A DNA stretch of 51,951 nt from Desulfobacteraceae bacterium (GTDB lineage: Bacteria > Desulfobacterota > Desulfobacteria > Desulfobacterales > RPRI01). Below the pieces are notes generated by a model that ran no database searches, was not told the origin of the DNA, and saw only the letters and a list, made by a program, of their open reading frames with translations. The stretch lies in the NCBI GenBank assembly GCA_011391695.1, contig JAABQB010000019.1, forward strand, positions 1-51,951, in the 5' to 3' direction. The translations under genes were made by a program, and so were the position numbers. Of the stretch, positions 16,580 through 24,560 are shown in pieces (position 1 is the first letter of the stretch; each line of letters opens with the position of its first letter).

Positions 16580-16613
16580 AGACTTAAATAATGAACCATT
16601 AGATTGCAACATT

Positions 16614-16679
16614 TCCACATAACCAGGCTAATTCAGCCGACGCAAGAAGCCGCGCGGCTGATCAGCATCGTTGTGCATC
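16614..16679 (+). other. Integron attC recombination site (short, canonical)
   Basis: TCCACATAAC at 16614-16623 is complementary (9 of 10) to the start of its own cassette (GTTATTTGGA at 16170). The inner arms TTCAGCCGACGC and GCGCGGCTGA flank a short loop (AAGAAGCC), with one extra unpaired base as usual in attC. The site ends in CGTTGTGC, with the G/TT crossover at 16670/16671. About 60 bp, the classic 59-base-element size. Confidence 0.85.
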
Positions 16680-16705
16680 AAGTAACTTCGACTAAAGGGT
16701 GTTGA

Positions 16706-17296
16706 ATGAAAAAAATCCTGCTTTTGCTTGCTAAAGGTTTTGAGACATATGAGGCAAGCGTTTTTATAGATGTCATCGGTTGGAATTCTACGGATGGCGA
16801 CAAATCAACAAAATTATTTTCCTGCGGCCTTACCAAAGAGGTTACTTCGACCTTTGGCCAAAAAGTTTTAGTCGATTACTTGCATTCTGAAATAGATGTG
16901 AATGAATTTGACGCATTGGCAATCCCTGGTGGTTTTGAAGAATTTGGATTTTATGAAGACGCTTTTAGCGATTCATTTTTGAAAATCATACGTGACTTCA
17001 ACTCTTTAAATAAAACAATTGCATCTATCTGTGTTGCGGCGATACCATTAGGGAAAAGCGGTATCTTAAGAGGCAAAAAGGCTACTACTTACAATAGTAA
17101 GGTTCGAAGAAGCGCCTTAAAAGAATTTGGCGCCGAAATCATTGATCAACCCGTAGTTATGGATACCAATATTATCACAAGTTGGAACCCAGCAAGTGCT
17201 ATTGAAGTTGCTTTTTTGCTTTTGGAGCAGCTTACACACAAAGAAAATTCTGATTATATAAGAAGTATCATGGGCTTTACACAAATTGAAAAATGA
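16706..17296 (+). CDS. DJ-1/PfpI-family protein (cassette gene 3)
   Basis: A 196-residue class-I glutamine amidotransferase-like protein. The opening KKILLLLAKGFETYEASVFIDVIGW carries the conserved Glu (GFE) of DJ-1, and the nucleophile elbow is ASICVAAIPLGKSGIL with Cys near residue 109. AIPGGFEEFGFYED is the usual strand before it. The C-terminal part (VVMDTNIITSWNPASAIEVAFLLLEQL) is also typical (DJ-1 D-x-x-x-x-T-S-x-G-P-x-x-A). Family roles include glyoxalase III/deglycase, chaperone and redox sensing; which applies is unknown. The start ATG has AAAGGGTG upstream and lies 35 bp inside the third cassette. Confidence 0.88.
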   Translation: MKKILLLLAKGFETYEASVFIDVIGWNSTDGDKSTKLFSCGLTKEVTSTFGQKVLVDYLHSEIDVNEFDALAIPGGFEEFGFYEDAFSDSFLKIIRDFNSLNKTIASICVAAIPLGKSGILRGKKATTYNSKVRRSALKEFGAEIIDQPVVMDTNIITSWNPASAIEVAFLLLEQLTHKENSDYIRSIMGFTQIEK

Positions 17297-17301
17297 AGAA
17301 G

Positions 17302-17360
17302 TGCACAACAACTTTCTTCAGCAGACTCGTTTCCCTCGCCGCTTAGAAATGCGTTCGGAG
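17302..17360 (+). other. Probable degenerate attC site after cassette 3
   Basis: TGCACAAC at 17302-17309 is the exact 8-bp complement of the start of the third cassette (GTTGTGCA at 16670), so this is the expected left end of its attC. TTCAGCAGAC nearby resembles the TTCAGCCGAC arm of the preceding site. The right arm is not recognisable; GTTCGGA at 17353 may be the remaining crossover box. Confidence 0.55.
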
Positions 17361-17388
17361 TCCACAACCCAAGTATTCGGAGGATGGT

Positions 17389-17778
17389 ATGCCCCTTGCT
17401 AAAATAGAAACAAGAAAATCTTGGAGTACATCTCAGAAGAAGGAAATAATGGAAGCCATCCATTCGTCCATGCGAGAGGCGCTCAAGATACCGGAGAATG
17501 ATCGTAATATCAGATTCAACGAGTATCATTCGGAGGATTTTCAAGTTCCCCCTGACAAGACTGAAAACTATATCTTAGTTGAAATAACCATGTTTTCAGG
17601 TCGTTCATTGCAAGCAAAGAAAGCGTTGTATCAAGGGATCGTTGCCAATCTGGGCAAATTGGGAATACTCGCCAGTGATGTTTTCATTGTGCTGTGTGAA
17701 GCTCCGCTGGAGAATTGGGGCATCCGTGGAGGTATTCCCGCTTCAGAAGTGGATTTGGGATTCAAGGTTGGAGTCTAA
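17389..17778 (+). CDS. Tautomerase-family protein
   Basis: A 129-residue protein of the 4-oxalocrotonate tautomerase superfamily, Tautomerase_2-like. Met is followed by Pro (MPLAKIETRKSW), so removal of Met exposes the catalytic Pro-1. SQKKEIMEAIHSSMREALKIPENDR and the second-half repeat SLQAKKALYQGIVANLGKLGI match the two beta-alpha-beta units of a long (non-hexameric) family member; ENWGIRGGIPASE carries the C-terminal conserved segment. GGAGG lies 5 bp before the ATG. It follows the degenerate attC site and could be a fourth cassette gene, but no matching attC follows it. Confidence 0.85.
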   Translation: MPLAKIETRKSWSTSQKKEIMEAIHSSMREALKIPENDRNIRFNEYHSEDFQVPPDKTENYILVEITMFSGRSLQAKKALYQGIVANLGKLGILASDVFIVLCEAPLENWGIRGGIPASEVDLGFKVGV

Positions 17779-18033
17779 AGTCGCCGGGGCTGTCGTCTGG
17801 GGTCGGGCCAAGCTAACTATTTGATTTCTAAAATTTAACGTCCCCAAAACAGGTGTTTTCTGGCCCTGTATCACGCTTTTTGACCCCGAAAAGGGCTCTA
17901 TAAGAAATGTATCGCACCGTCAATTATTTGGGAGAAGTATTCGGGACGTCCATAAATTCATAAACAACTATCAGTTTGACATGTCTTTTTACTTTTATTA
18001 GATATCCCGAACATATTTCCCTGGCTATCACTG

Positions 18034-18354
18034 TTACTCAACAACGACGGCTGTGCCGCTTGCCGAAACCATCAGCATTCCATTTTTTTGACCAAGTACC
18101 TCGTAGTCCAGATCGACACCGACTACGGTGTTGGCGCCAACCTCTTCCGCGCGCTGCTGGAGTTCCTCTAAAGCTATTTCGCGCGCTCGCTGCAGTTCCC
18201 GTTCATAGGTTGCCGACCGTCCGCCAACGAGATCACGGATTCCGGCGAACAGATCTTTGAACAAATTGGCGCCCAGAATGGCTTCTCCAGTTACTATACC
18301 GCAGTACCTGGTAATCCGTTTGCCGTCAATACTTGGAGTAGTGGTAATTTGCAT
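18034..18354 (-). CDS. UPF0145 (YbjQ-like) protein
   Basis: A 106-residue protein from the ATG at 18352-18354, chosen for its GAGGAG ribosome-binding site; an upstream in-frame ATG would add 8 residues. It matches the YbjQ/UPF0145 family (sometimes called heavy-metal-binding domain) end to end: [93 protein letters not shown]. Family members are pentameric; their function is not established. It has a ~190-nt leader whose promoter resembles that of the DUF2271-like gene. Confidence 0.9.
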   Translation of the reverse strand: MQITTTPSIDGKRITRYCGIVTGEAILGANLFKDLFAGIRDLVGGRSATYERELQRAREIALEELQQRAEEVGANTVVGVDLDYEVLGQKNGMLMVSASGTAVVVE

Positions 18355-18418
18355 TTGATTCTCCTCATCTGGTTTCAATAAATAGATAATGTTTCAGTTT
18401 GTTACGATGGTCGAACAG

Positions 18419-18579
18419 GTTATTCTACAGTTTCCGGACAACTTCACTCCTAACAGGATACCTTCGGGGCTGGACAATGCAGATCTATCCGTTGTCTTTG
18501 CGATTCATGGCTGACCCGCCCGGCAGATATGGCATAACTATTTTAAATAATACATAATATTATGACAACCTTTTTGCAA
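18419..18579 (-). promoter_or_regulatory. Promoter and leader of the UPF0145 gene, related to another leader at 20.8-21.1 kb
   Basis: On the minus strand TTGCAA (18574-18579) and TATGTA (18551-18556) are 17 bp apart. A 20-bp leader element at 18419-18438 (TCCGGAAACTGTAGAATAAC on the minus strand) differs by one base from 20781-20800. The same promoter spacing and flanks recur at 21077-21105. Confidence 0.55.
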
Positions 18580-18624
18580 CCATTTATTTCCATCATAATG
18601 GGATTCCATGAAACTTCCTGCCGT

Positions 18625-20034
18625 TCACGACAATAAAAGTTTTATATAACTCAACTTCTTCTTATACGGCGGATAGGGGATGGTCGGATTGAAAATGGTC
18701 GTTTTCTGTAAAATCGACCGGTGATGGCTGAAAGCGTCGAAACTGAATTTACCGTGATAACAACCCATGCCGCTGTTCCCGACGCCTCCGAAGGGCATAT
18801 TGGGATTCGCTACGTGCATGATGGTGTCGTTGATGCAGCAGCCGCCTGATGATGTTGATGACAAAAGAAGGTCCCTTTTGGCTTTTGAAGAAGTGAAAAA
18901 GTACATTGCAAGAGGTTTTTCATGCCTGTTGATCATGGAAATCACATCTTCGAGACTGGTAAACTCCAGCACCGGAAGCAACGGTCCGAAAATCTCTTCC
19001 TGCATTATGGGATCATTATAGTTGATGTTATCGATGACGGTCGGCTCGATATACCGCGTGGCCCTGTTTACTCTCCCGCCGTGGATTATTGTTCCAGCCG
19101 AATGCATGAGTTTTTCCAGGCGATCGAATTGATGATCGTTTATAATTCTCCCGAAATCGGGACTCTGTTCGGGATCATCACCGTAGAAGCTTTTTATACA
19201 GTTGCGGATTTTTAACAGGAGCTTATCCTTTACCTCTCTGTGTACAAAGAGGTGGTCGGGAGCAATGCAGGTTTGGCCGGAATTTAAGAATTTCCCGAAA
19301 CAGATGCGCTGGGCGGCAATATCAAGATCAGCATCATTTTCCACGATGCAGGGACTTTTACCTCCCAGCTCCAATACGACCGGTGTCAGGTGTCTGGATG
19401 CCTTTTCCATGACGATTCTTCCGAGGGGGGGACTTCCGGTGAAAAATATCAAATCAAAGCGCTGATCCAGAACTGCCTGATTGACACTTCTATCACCGGT
19501 AACAACACTGACGTATTCCGGAGGGAAAATTTCAGTTAAAAGCTTTTTGATTACTTCCGATACATTCGCGGAATAATGGGCGGGTTTCATCATGACGCAG
19601 TTCCCGGCCGATAATGCCCCCACCAATGGCAGCAGCGCGAGCTGAAGCGGGTAATTCCATGGCGACATGATGAGAACGACTCCGTACGGTTCGTGTAGTA
19701 TCCGGCTGGTGGAATAAAAATTCAGCATGTCGGTTGAGATTCTCGTGGGTTTCGCCCACTTATTAAGTTTTTTCAGGTGGTGTTTGATTTCCTTTAAGAT
19801 CATACCGATCTCGGTGCCGAAAACTTCCAGTTTCGGTTTTCTTAAATCCTCCCAGAAGGCATCGTAGATTTCATTTTCGTATCTTAATAACGCATCCTGA
19901 AGTTTCTTCAGGCTGTCGCGCCGGAATTCGATGTCGATGGTTTTTCCTGTTTGAAAAAAATCGCGATGCTCCTTTACTGCTTTTGCTATAGAATCCATGC
20001 TGATTTTGCTCCTTGCTATATTGGCATATGTCAT
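18625..20034 (-). CDS. NAD(P)-dependent aldehyde dehydrogenase (class 3-like)
   Basis: A 469-residue ALDH of the short, membrane-tolerant class 3/coniferyl-aldehyde type. Conserved parts are MSPWNYPLQLALLPLVGALSAGNCVMMKPA (oxyanion Asn and cofactor-binding Lys), FFTGSPPLGRIVMEKASRHLTPVVLELGGKSP (Rossmann turn and general-base Glu), NSGQTCIAPDH (catalytic Cys, ~254) and EEIFGPLLPVLEF. It oxidises aldehydes to acids; chain-length preference is unknown. The C-terminus is hydrophobic and basic (PPYKKKLSYIKLLLS), as in membrane-associated class 3 enzymes. Its ATG overlaps the stop of the upstream DUF2271-like gene (TAATG), so the two are translationally coupled. Confidence 0.95.
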   Translation of the reverse strand: MTYANIARSKISMDSIAKAVKEHRDFFQTGKTIDIEFRRDSLKKLQDALLRYENEIYDAFWEDLRKPKLEVFGTEIGMILKEIKHHLKKLNKWAKPTRISTDMLNFYSTSRILHEPYGVVLIMSPWNYPLQLALLPLVGALSAGNCVMMKPAHYSANVSEVIKKLLTEIFPPEYVSVVTGDRSVNQAVLDQRFDLIFFTGSPPLGRIVMEKASRHLTPVVLELGGKSPCIVENDADLDIAAQRICFGKFLNSGQTCIAPDHLFVHREVKDKLLLKIRNCIKSFYGDDPEQSPDFGRIINDHQFDRLEKLMHSAGTIIHGGRVNRATRYIEPTVIDNINYNDPIMQEEIFGPLLPVLEFTSLEDVISMINRHEKPLAMYFFTSSKAKRDLLLSSTSSGGCCINDTIMHVANPNMPFGGVGNSGMGCYHGKFSFDAFSHHRSILQKTTIFNPTIPYPPYKKKLSYIKLLLS

Positions 20035-20738
20035 TAATTCTTTCCGGGTTTATAAATTACCTCCGCTTTTTTGATAAGTTCAAGAGCTGTAGTAATTTTA
20101 GACAGATCCGGATTTATACTGCCGTCAATCCCGGCTGCATGCCCATGTCCTATAATTTTGGCTTTACTCTCCGAGATCTGGTCCCCAACTAAAAGATTTC
20201 CCTGCCAAATGACTGAAGGCTGCCCTCGATACCAGCTGTAATCATGGTGCTCGTTATCGTCAAAACTCTTATTAACCTCAATATAATAATAGTATTCCCC
20301 CGGCTTGAGAATTTTCTGATTCCAAATCCAGACAAACTCCCCGGCTTTTGGAGTAGCCGAACTCATCGCGTCTACAAGCGGTTTTTCTTTTGTCGGATAA
20401 AAATTGCCTCCTCCATAATCCAAGCCTCTTTGATGAGCCCAAACCGGAAGAACGCTTAATCGCGACCCGCCCCATTTGTCATCTATATCACCTCCCCTAT
20501 TGCCGAGCCCTTCCCTGGCGACCTTCCTTGTGACATAAACCGTATCTACAAAAACTCCCTGTTCATTGACCAGCCAGACAGCCATCTGACAGTTTTTTTC
20601 TTTCAAAAAGATGCGGAAGGTAATTTCCATCTGAACATTATTCGTTCCGGCAAGAACTTCACCCCCCCAAAATACCGGAACGGCAAACAGGCAACAGAGG
20701 CTCGATATAATAACTCTTAGCGAAACTGCCTTGATCAT
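20034..20738 (-). CDS. Exported DUF2271-like protein
   Basis: A 234-residue protein with a Sec-type signal peptide (MIKAVSLRVIISSLCCLFAVPVFWGGEVLAGT). The mature part resembles DUF2271 periplasmic proteins: MAVWLVNEQGVFVDTVYVTRKVA, a WGGSRLSVLPVWAHQRG segment, then KPGEYYYYIEVNKSFDDNEHHDYSWYRGQPSVIW, an FlgD-like immunoglobulin fold. Function is unknown; relatives often sit with FAD:protein FMN transferase or heme-related genes, but here the partner is an aldehyde dehydrogenase overlapping by one base. It has a long (~330 nt) leader that shares blocks with the UPF0145 leader. Confidence 0.75.
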   Translation of the reverse strand: MIKAVSLRVIISSLCCLFAVPVFWGGEVLAGTNNVQMEITFRIFLKEKNCQMAVWLVNEQGVFVDTVYVTRKVAREGLGNRGGDIDDKWGGSRLSVLPVWAHQRGLDYGGGNFYPTKEKPLVDAMSSATPKAGEFVWIWNQKILKPGEYYYYIEVNKSFDDNEHHDYSWYRGQPSVIWQGNLLVGDQISESKAKIIGHGHAAGIDGSINPDLSKITTALELIKKAEVIYKPGKN

Positions 20739-20780
20739 ACTAATTCTCCTTTTATTTTTTTAATACAAACCATATCACAA

Positions 20781-21105
20781 GTTATTCCACAGTTTCCGGA
20801 TATCTCCACCACTATAGCAAATGCCATAAATAAGTTCCGTTCGGGCATGGTGTGCGTATGCGATCCGCAGGAATAATGACCTGCCCTTCGTCAATCCGCC
20901 ATATCTCTTTGGCGGACATCCATGAAAACCGTGCAGCCCCAATTTTTCCCGTCGTTCGTACTTCGAAATTCGATGTTCGAAATTCGGTGGTATATGCACC
21001 CATACCCAAACAATTTTAACGTAACCCGATTGGAACATTATTCTGGCAATCACTACAACATAAATATTTCAAATGATACATAATCTCTTGACAATTATTC
21101 TGCAA
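20781..21105 (-). promoter_or_regulatory. Promoter and long leader of the DUF2271-aldehyde dehydrogenase operon
   Basis: On the minus strand TTGCAG (21100-21105) and TATGTA (21077-21082) are 17 bp apart, in the same context as the promoter at 18551-18579. The 20-bp leader element at 20781-20800 lies 43 bp before the start codon. In between is ~270 bp not shared with the other leader, including a CTTCGAAATTCGATGTTCGAAATTCG-type short repeat around 20958-20985. Confidence 0.5.
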
Positions 21106-21230
21106 CAATTTATCTCAATTATCCCGGCAAAACCGGTTTCACAGAAAATATTTCCCGTAAGCGGCAGGAGGCAATGGAGAATGAGCCGGAACTCGACAGC
21201 AAGGGATGGACGTCAATTTAGCAACAGAAT

Positions 21231-21455
21231 ATGACAACCTCTACACACAAATCTGCATACAGGCGAAAGCGGGAAAGAGCCAAAGAAAGTAACTGCAACT
21301 GCTGCAACAAGGCAGCCCCTTTCTGCTGGAGGTGCAGGTGCGGGTTTGCCATATGCCAGAACTGCATGGAAGAAAATTTCTGGGGAATGTCCTGTAACGG
21401 AATTACCTGGCAGTGCCCTGACTGCGGAGGTCAAAATGGCTTCGGAAACCAGTAA
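21231..21455 (+). CDS. Small Cys-rich protein with RING/treble-clef-like spacing
   Basis: A 74-residue protein with 11 Cys. After a basic N-terminus (HKSAYRRKRERAK) come CNCC, CWRCRCGFAICQNC and CPDCGG, i.e. several CxxC knuckles suited to two zinc ions. The aromatic spacing (FAICQNCMEENFWGMSCNGITWQCPDC) resembles small RING- or B-box-like domains. Such regular Cys pairs would not be expected in a chance frame. The start could be at 21231; no good ribosome-binding site is visible. The gene stands alone between a long leader region and a mobile-looking repeat. I do not recognise a named family. Confidence 0.6.
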   Translation: MTTSTHKSAYRRKRERAKESNCNCCNKAAPFCWRCRCGFAICQNCMEENFWGMSCNGITWQCPDCGGQNGFGNQ

Positions 21456-21654
21456 CTATACGAGACCTTTTCATAACACCTCGCTTTTGCCTGATTTATA
21501 TAAATATTTGGTTTCTGGTCTCAGGTGCGTAGTTCCAGTATTTACACTTAATAAGAATTTTGACGGTAATATATTCCTGTGCTATTAATAATAACCAAAA
21601 AAACCGAATATGCTCATAATCTCGAATCCGTTCGCATATGAGTTTTTCCAGCTC

Positions 21655-21804
21655 CACCAGTAATGACGGCTTCGTAAAAAGTCTAAAATCCCGTCACTCC
21701 CGTGAAAACGGGAGTCCAGAACTAGTTGAAAAGACTGGATTCCCGCTTTCGCGGGAATGACATAAAAAGGCAAATCCCGACTTTTTACAAATACACCAGT
21801 AATG
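21655..21804. mobile_element. MITE-like palindromic element with flanking direct repeats
   Basis: A ~128-bp element (21666-21793) with near-perfect terminal inverted repeats (TTCGTAAAAAGTC and GACTTTTTACAAA). Inside are two hairpins, CTCCCGTGAAAACGGGAG and ATTCCCGCTTTCGCGGGAAT. It is flanked by an 11-bp direct repeat, CACCAGTAATG (21655-21665 and 21794-21804), the pattern of a target-site duplication. The minus strand reads VIPAKAGIQ, the familiar translation of this dispersed repeat type. Confidence 0.75.
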
Positions 21805-21818
21805 GATAGTAATAATAT

Positions 21819-23411
21819 ATGTCGGAGGCTACCAGCTTGTTTGAAAAGATCTCTAAATGGTCCGAAAGTAAAAACGGACTTTTATATATCATCTGTATTT
21901 CTTTGACGCTTAAAGCGTTTCTTTTGGTGTCGGAGAGCGTGGTAAATAATGACGGTCTGCTTTATATTGCTGCCGCTCAAAAATTTGCAGAGGGATATTT
22001 CAGCGAAGGGATTTCAATATATCCGATGCCGCTCTATCCCTTATTAATAGCAATAGTTCATTTTCTGATTCCGGACTGGGTGACAGCCGGAACAATAATA
22101 TCAGTTGTATTTGTAGTTTTAACTCTTATTCCTCTTTATTTTACGACAAACGAACTTTTTAACCGGAAGGCGGCTTTCTGGGCATGCCTTGCTTTTGCCA
22201 TCGCTCCTGTTCCAAACCGCTTGGCAGACAGCGTGATTCGGGATCCGGGTTTTATATTCTGCATCGCATGGACTGTCTTTTTTGCCCTGCGAGCTATTCA
22301 ATCTCAAAGGATAATTTTCTTTGCTGCTGCTGCCCTTTTCTCTTGGGTTTCAGTTTTATTCAGACTTGAAGGAATTATATTCATACTTTTTTTCCCGGTA
22401 TACCTTGTTGCACTTTACCTTAAGAAGGAAAATGATAAAGTCCGTTTGTTGAAAGGTGCTTTTCTGTGGATGTTAATCCCGCTTGTGTTTTGTACCGTCT
22501 TTATAGCTGCTTTTGGGTATGAGGGGATTGTTTCTCTTAACAGAGGCAGCGATATAATTATACAGATACAAAAGTTTTTTACTTTTGGATTCATGGATAA
22601 CTATTATGTTATTTCAGAACAGCTTATAAATCTTGAGAAATATTCGCCGTGTCCCGGGGGAATGCAGAATTTTGCCGAGACGGCAAGACACTATATCCCG
22701 ATAATTTACCTCTTTGGCCTCCTTGAAACTTTAATTGTTGTCCTGTTTCCGTTATTCGTTGTTCCGCTTTTTTTTAGCTTCAGGGATACAATGCAAAAAA
22801 ACCGCATTTTTGTTTTAAGCGTTTTTTTTGCGTTTATGTTCATGGCATATTACTTCCTTGTAAATATGGATTTTATACAAAAAAGATTTCTTTCAATTCC
22901 GGCATTACTTCTTTATCCATGGATTGGAGTGGGAATGCAGGGTTTTTTTGAGTATTTATCCGGAAGATTTTCCAAAAGGGTATTTGCGATCGTTTCCATT
23001 CTTTTTATTATTTTACCTGTATACCAGTGCATTGAACATGAATTGAAAGAGGACAGGAGTTTAATCGCAGCGGCCAAATGGATCGAAAAGGAGGCAAATC
23101 CGAAAAAGCTTAAAATAATCACACAGGATGCACGGTTTTTGTATTATGCAGGAAGGGAGTTCTGGTTAAAAGGCGGTTATTCAGGAACTTATGGCGACAA
23201 GGTTTTCCATGAAAGCGAGATAGGCAATTTATGCTATTTGGAGAATGTCGCCATAAATCAGAAGATGGATCTGATAGTGATCAAGATTTCAGCAAAAAAA
23301 GAACCAACTGTTTATAAGTATTTTAAAAAGATAAAGGAATTCCAGAGCGGAAAAAATGTTTCCTATATCTATTCTTCTCCTGAAGCCTTGGCTGCACTGG
23401 TTCAGCGTTAA
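21819..23411 (+). CDS. Polytopic GT39-like (ArnT/PMT-type) glycosyltransferase
   Basis: A 530-residue membrane protein with about 10-12 hydrophobic segments and a soluble C-terminal ~120 residues. The first periplasmic loop has NNDGLLYIAAAQKFAEGYF, where GT39/GT83 enzymes keep the catalytic acidic residue, and the first loops have PLYPLLIAIVHF and ATNELFNRKAAFWACLAFAIAP-type features (the sequence reads TTNELF). Such enzymes transfer sugars from polyprenyl-phosphate donors to lipids or proteins on the outer face of the inner membrane. The donor and acceptor are unknown. It opens the surface-polysaccharide region. Convergent with the WaaP-like gene. Confidence 0.75.
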   Translation: MSEATSLFEKISKWSESKNGLLYIICISLTLKAFLLVSESVVNNDGLLYIAAAQKFAEGYFSEGISIYPMPLYPLLIAIVHFLIPDWVTAGTIISVVFVVLTLIPLYFTTNELFNRKAAFWACLAFAIAPVPNRLADSVIRDPGFIFCIAWTVFFALRAIQSQRIIFFAAAALFSWVSVLFRLEGIIFILFFPVYLVALYLKKENDKVRLLKGAFLWMLIPLVFCTVFIAAFGYEGIVSLNRGSDIIIQIQKFFTFGFMDNYYVISEQLINLEKYSPCPGGMQNFAETARHYIPIIYLFGLLETLIVVLFPLFVVPLFFSFRDTMQKNRIFVLSVFFAFMFMAYYFLVNMDFIQKRFLSIPALLLYPWIGVGMQGFFEYLSGRFSKRVFAIVSILFIILPVYQCIEHELKEDRSLIAAAKWIEKEANPKKLKIITQDARFLYYAGREFWLKGGYSGTYGDKVFHESEIGNLCYLENVAINQKMDLIVIKISAKKEPTVYKYFKKIKEFQSGKNVSYIYSSPEALAALVQR

Positions 23412-23414
23412 TTA

Positions 23415-23558
23415 GAAGCCATTTCAAAACCCCGTCTGAGGCCTGACAGCTGTGTTGCAAGCCTCTTCAAAATGCTCACATACTCTAAGTGTATGCTGCG
23501 CTTTTTCATCGGCTTGCGCCTTGCTCTCAGACCTGATCCGAGGTTTTGAAATGGCTTC
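23415..23558. repeat. 144-bp near-perfect palindrome with 17-bp terminal inverted repeats
   Basis: Ends are GAAGCCATTTCAAAACC (23415-23431) and its exact complement (23542-23558). The interior is also largely self-complementary: GCAAGCC...CATAC on the left pairs with GTATGC...GGCTTGC on the right around a CTAAGT loop. It lies 4 bp after the GT39-like stop codon and could also terminate transcription between the convergent genes. No target duplication is seen. Confidence 0.7.
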
Positions 23559-23622
23559 CAAGCTTTTGGCCGATTTGAGACAAACTATTTCAATTAGAAA
23601 AAGCTCCAGATGATTTGTATGT

Positions 23623-24558
23623 TTACAATGTCTCGATAACTTTGGGAGCGAGTCCCCTCTTCTTGCAATGTCTGGCTATTTTGTCTGTTTTCCTGCATAT
23701 CCACAAGTACTGCATTCGGTCAATGAGTGAATGATATTTTTTCCCTTTATATGATAAGAAAAGAAAAACTCTGTCGTCTTCGCTGAAAACAGAAGGAAGC
23801 AAAGTAAAATTTAATTCGGCAAGAGCCTTGATCGGCCAACGCCAGCGTTTAAACGAATTTCTGTCCACACGCTGCAGATCAAAAACAGCCACTTGAGGCA
23901 TGTTTGTGTCCATGTTATTAAGGAGTATATGAGTCGCGTTGAAATCTTTGTGATTCATTCCGCAATTGTGCATTTTCCGTGCATAAACGGCTATTTCTCT
24001 CAATAGACCTCTTTTTTTTATGTGATTGCTTTCGCCCTGAAGCGTTTCAGGATGTCTGAGAATTATATCCTCAAGATCAGTAAAGGGAGAGAAGTCCTGA
24101 GTAATAATAAAAGAATCAGCCTGGAAAGATGAAGAAATCTTCATTCCGGCAACCACCGGAACGGCTGTTCCTAAACCCTTTCGTCGGAAATCGCAGTAAT
24201 TATGAAATTCTTTATATCCTTCCGAAGGAAAATATGACAACCCAATAATGTGCCGCTGTCTTTTCCATAAACTAATTTGCTGTCTATGCTTTTTAATATA
24301 GAAAAAAGTGTCTTTGTCTACTATCTGACAATCATTAATAATGTATCTTTTTTTGAGAGGAAATTGTATCCGGATGACGCTCCTTTCTTCTTTTTGTTTG
24401 ATTAACTTACCTTCCTCACATAACCATACGGCATTAAATGTTGTAAAACCTATATCTGACAAAAAGCTTTGGTAGTTCTGGTTAATTATCAGGCGTTCAT
24501 TGGAAGAGCCCAATTTTTCACAGCATAAAATAGGATCGCAACAGTTATATTGGTTCAT
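23623..24558 (-). CDS. WaaP-like lipopolysaccharide core kinase
   Basis: A 311-residue protein of the Kdo/heptose kinase family. The catalytic loop is CGMNHKDFNATHILL: H-x-D-F-x-x-x-H, the WaaP signature in which His replaces the usual Asn of protein kinases. VAVFDLQRVDR is the metal-binding DLQR segment of WaaP (DFG equivalent). The N-terminal lobe has SFIITQDFSPFTDLEDII, also WaaP-like. By family it phosphorylates LPS inner-core heptose on the cytoplasmic side. It is 2 bp downstream of the WaaG-like gene, so both act in core assembly. Confidence 0.85.
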   Translation of the reverse strand: MNQYNCCDPILCCEKLGSSNERLIINQNYQSFLSDIGFTTFNAVWLCEEGKLIKQKEERSVIRIQFPLKKRYIINDCQIVDKDTFFYIKKHRQQISLWKRQRHIIGLSYFPSEGYKEFHNYCDFRRKGLGTAVPVVAGMKISSSFQADSFIITQDFSPFTDLEDIILRHPETLQGESNHIKKRGLLREIAVYARKMHNCGMNHKDFNATHILLNNMDTNMPQVAVFDLQRVDRNSFKRWRWPIKALAELNFTLLPSVFSEDDRVFLFLSYKGKKYHSLIDRMQYLWICRKTDKIARHCKKRGLAPKVIETL

Positions 24559-24560
24559 GA

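Noticed and set aside
21585-21773. 62-codon minus-strand frame reading VIPAKAGIQ
   Set aside because: This is the translation of the palindromic mobile repeat, not a gene.
21666-21793. Possible CRISPR repeat
   Set aside because: Only one copy of each hairpin, no regular spacers and no cas gene in the window.
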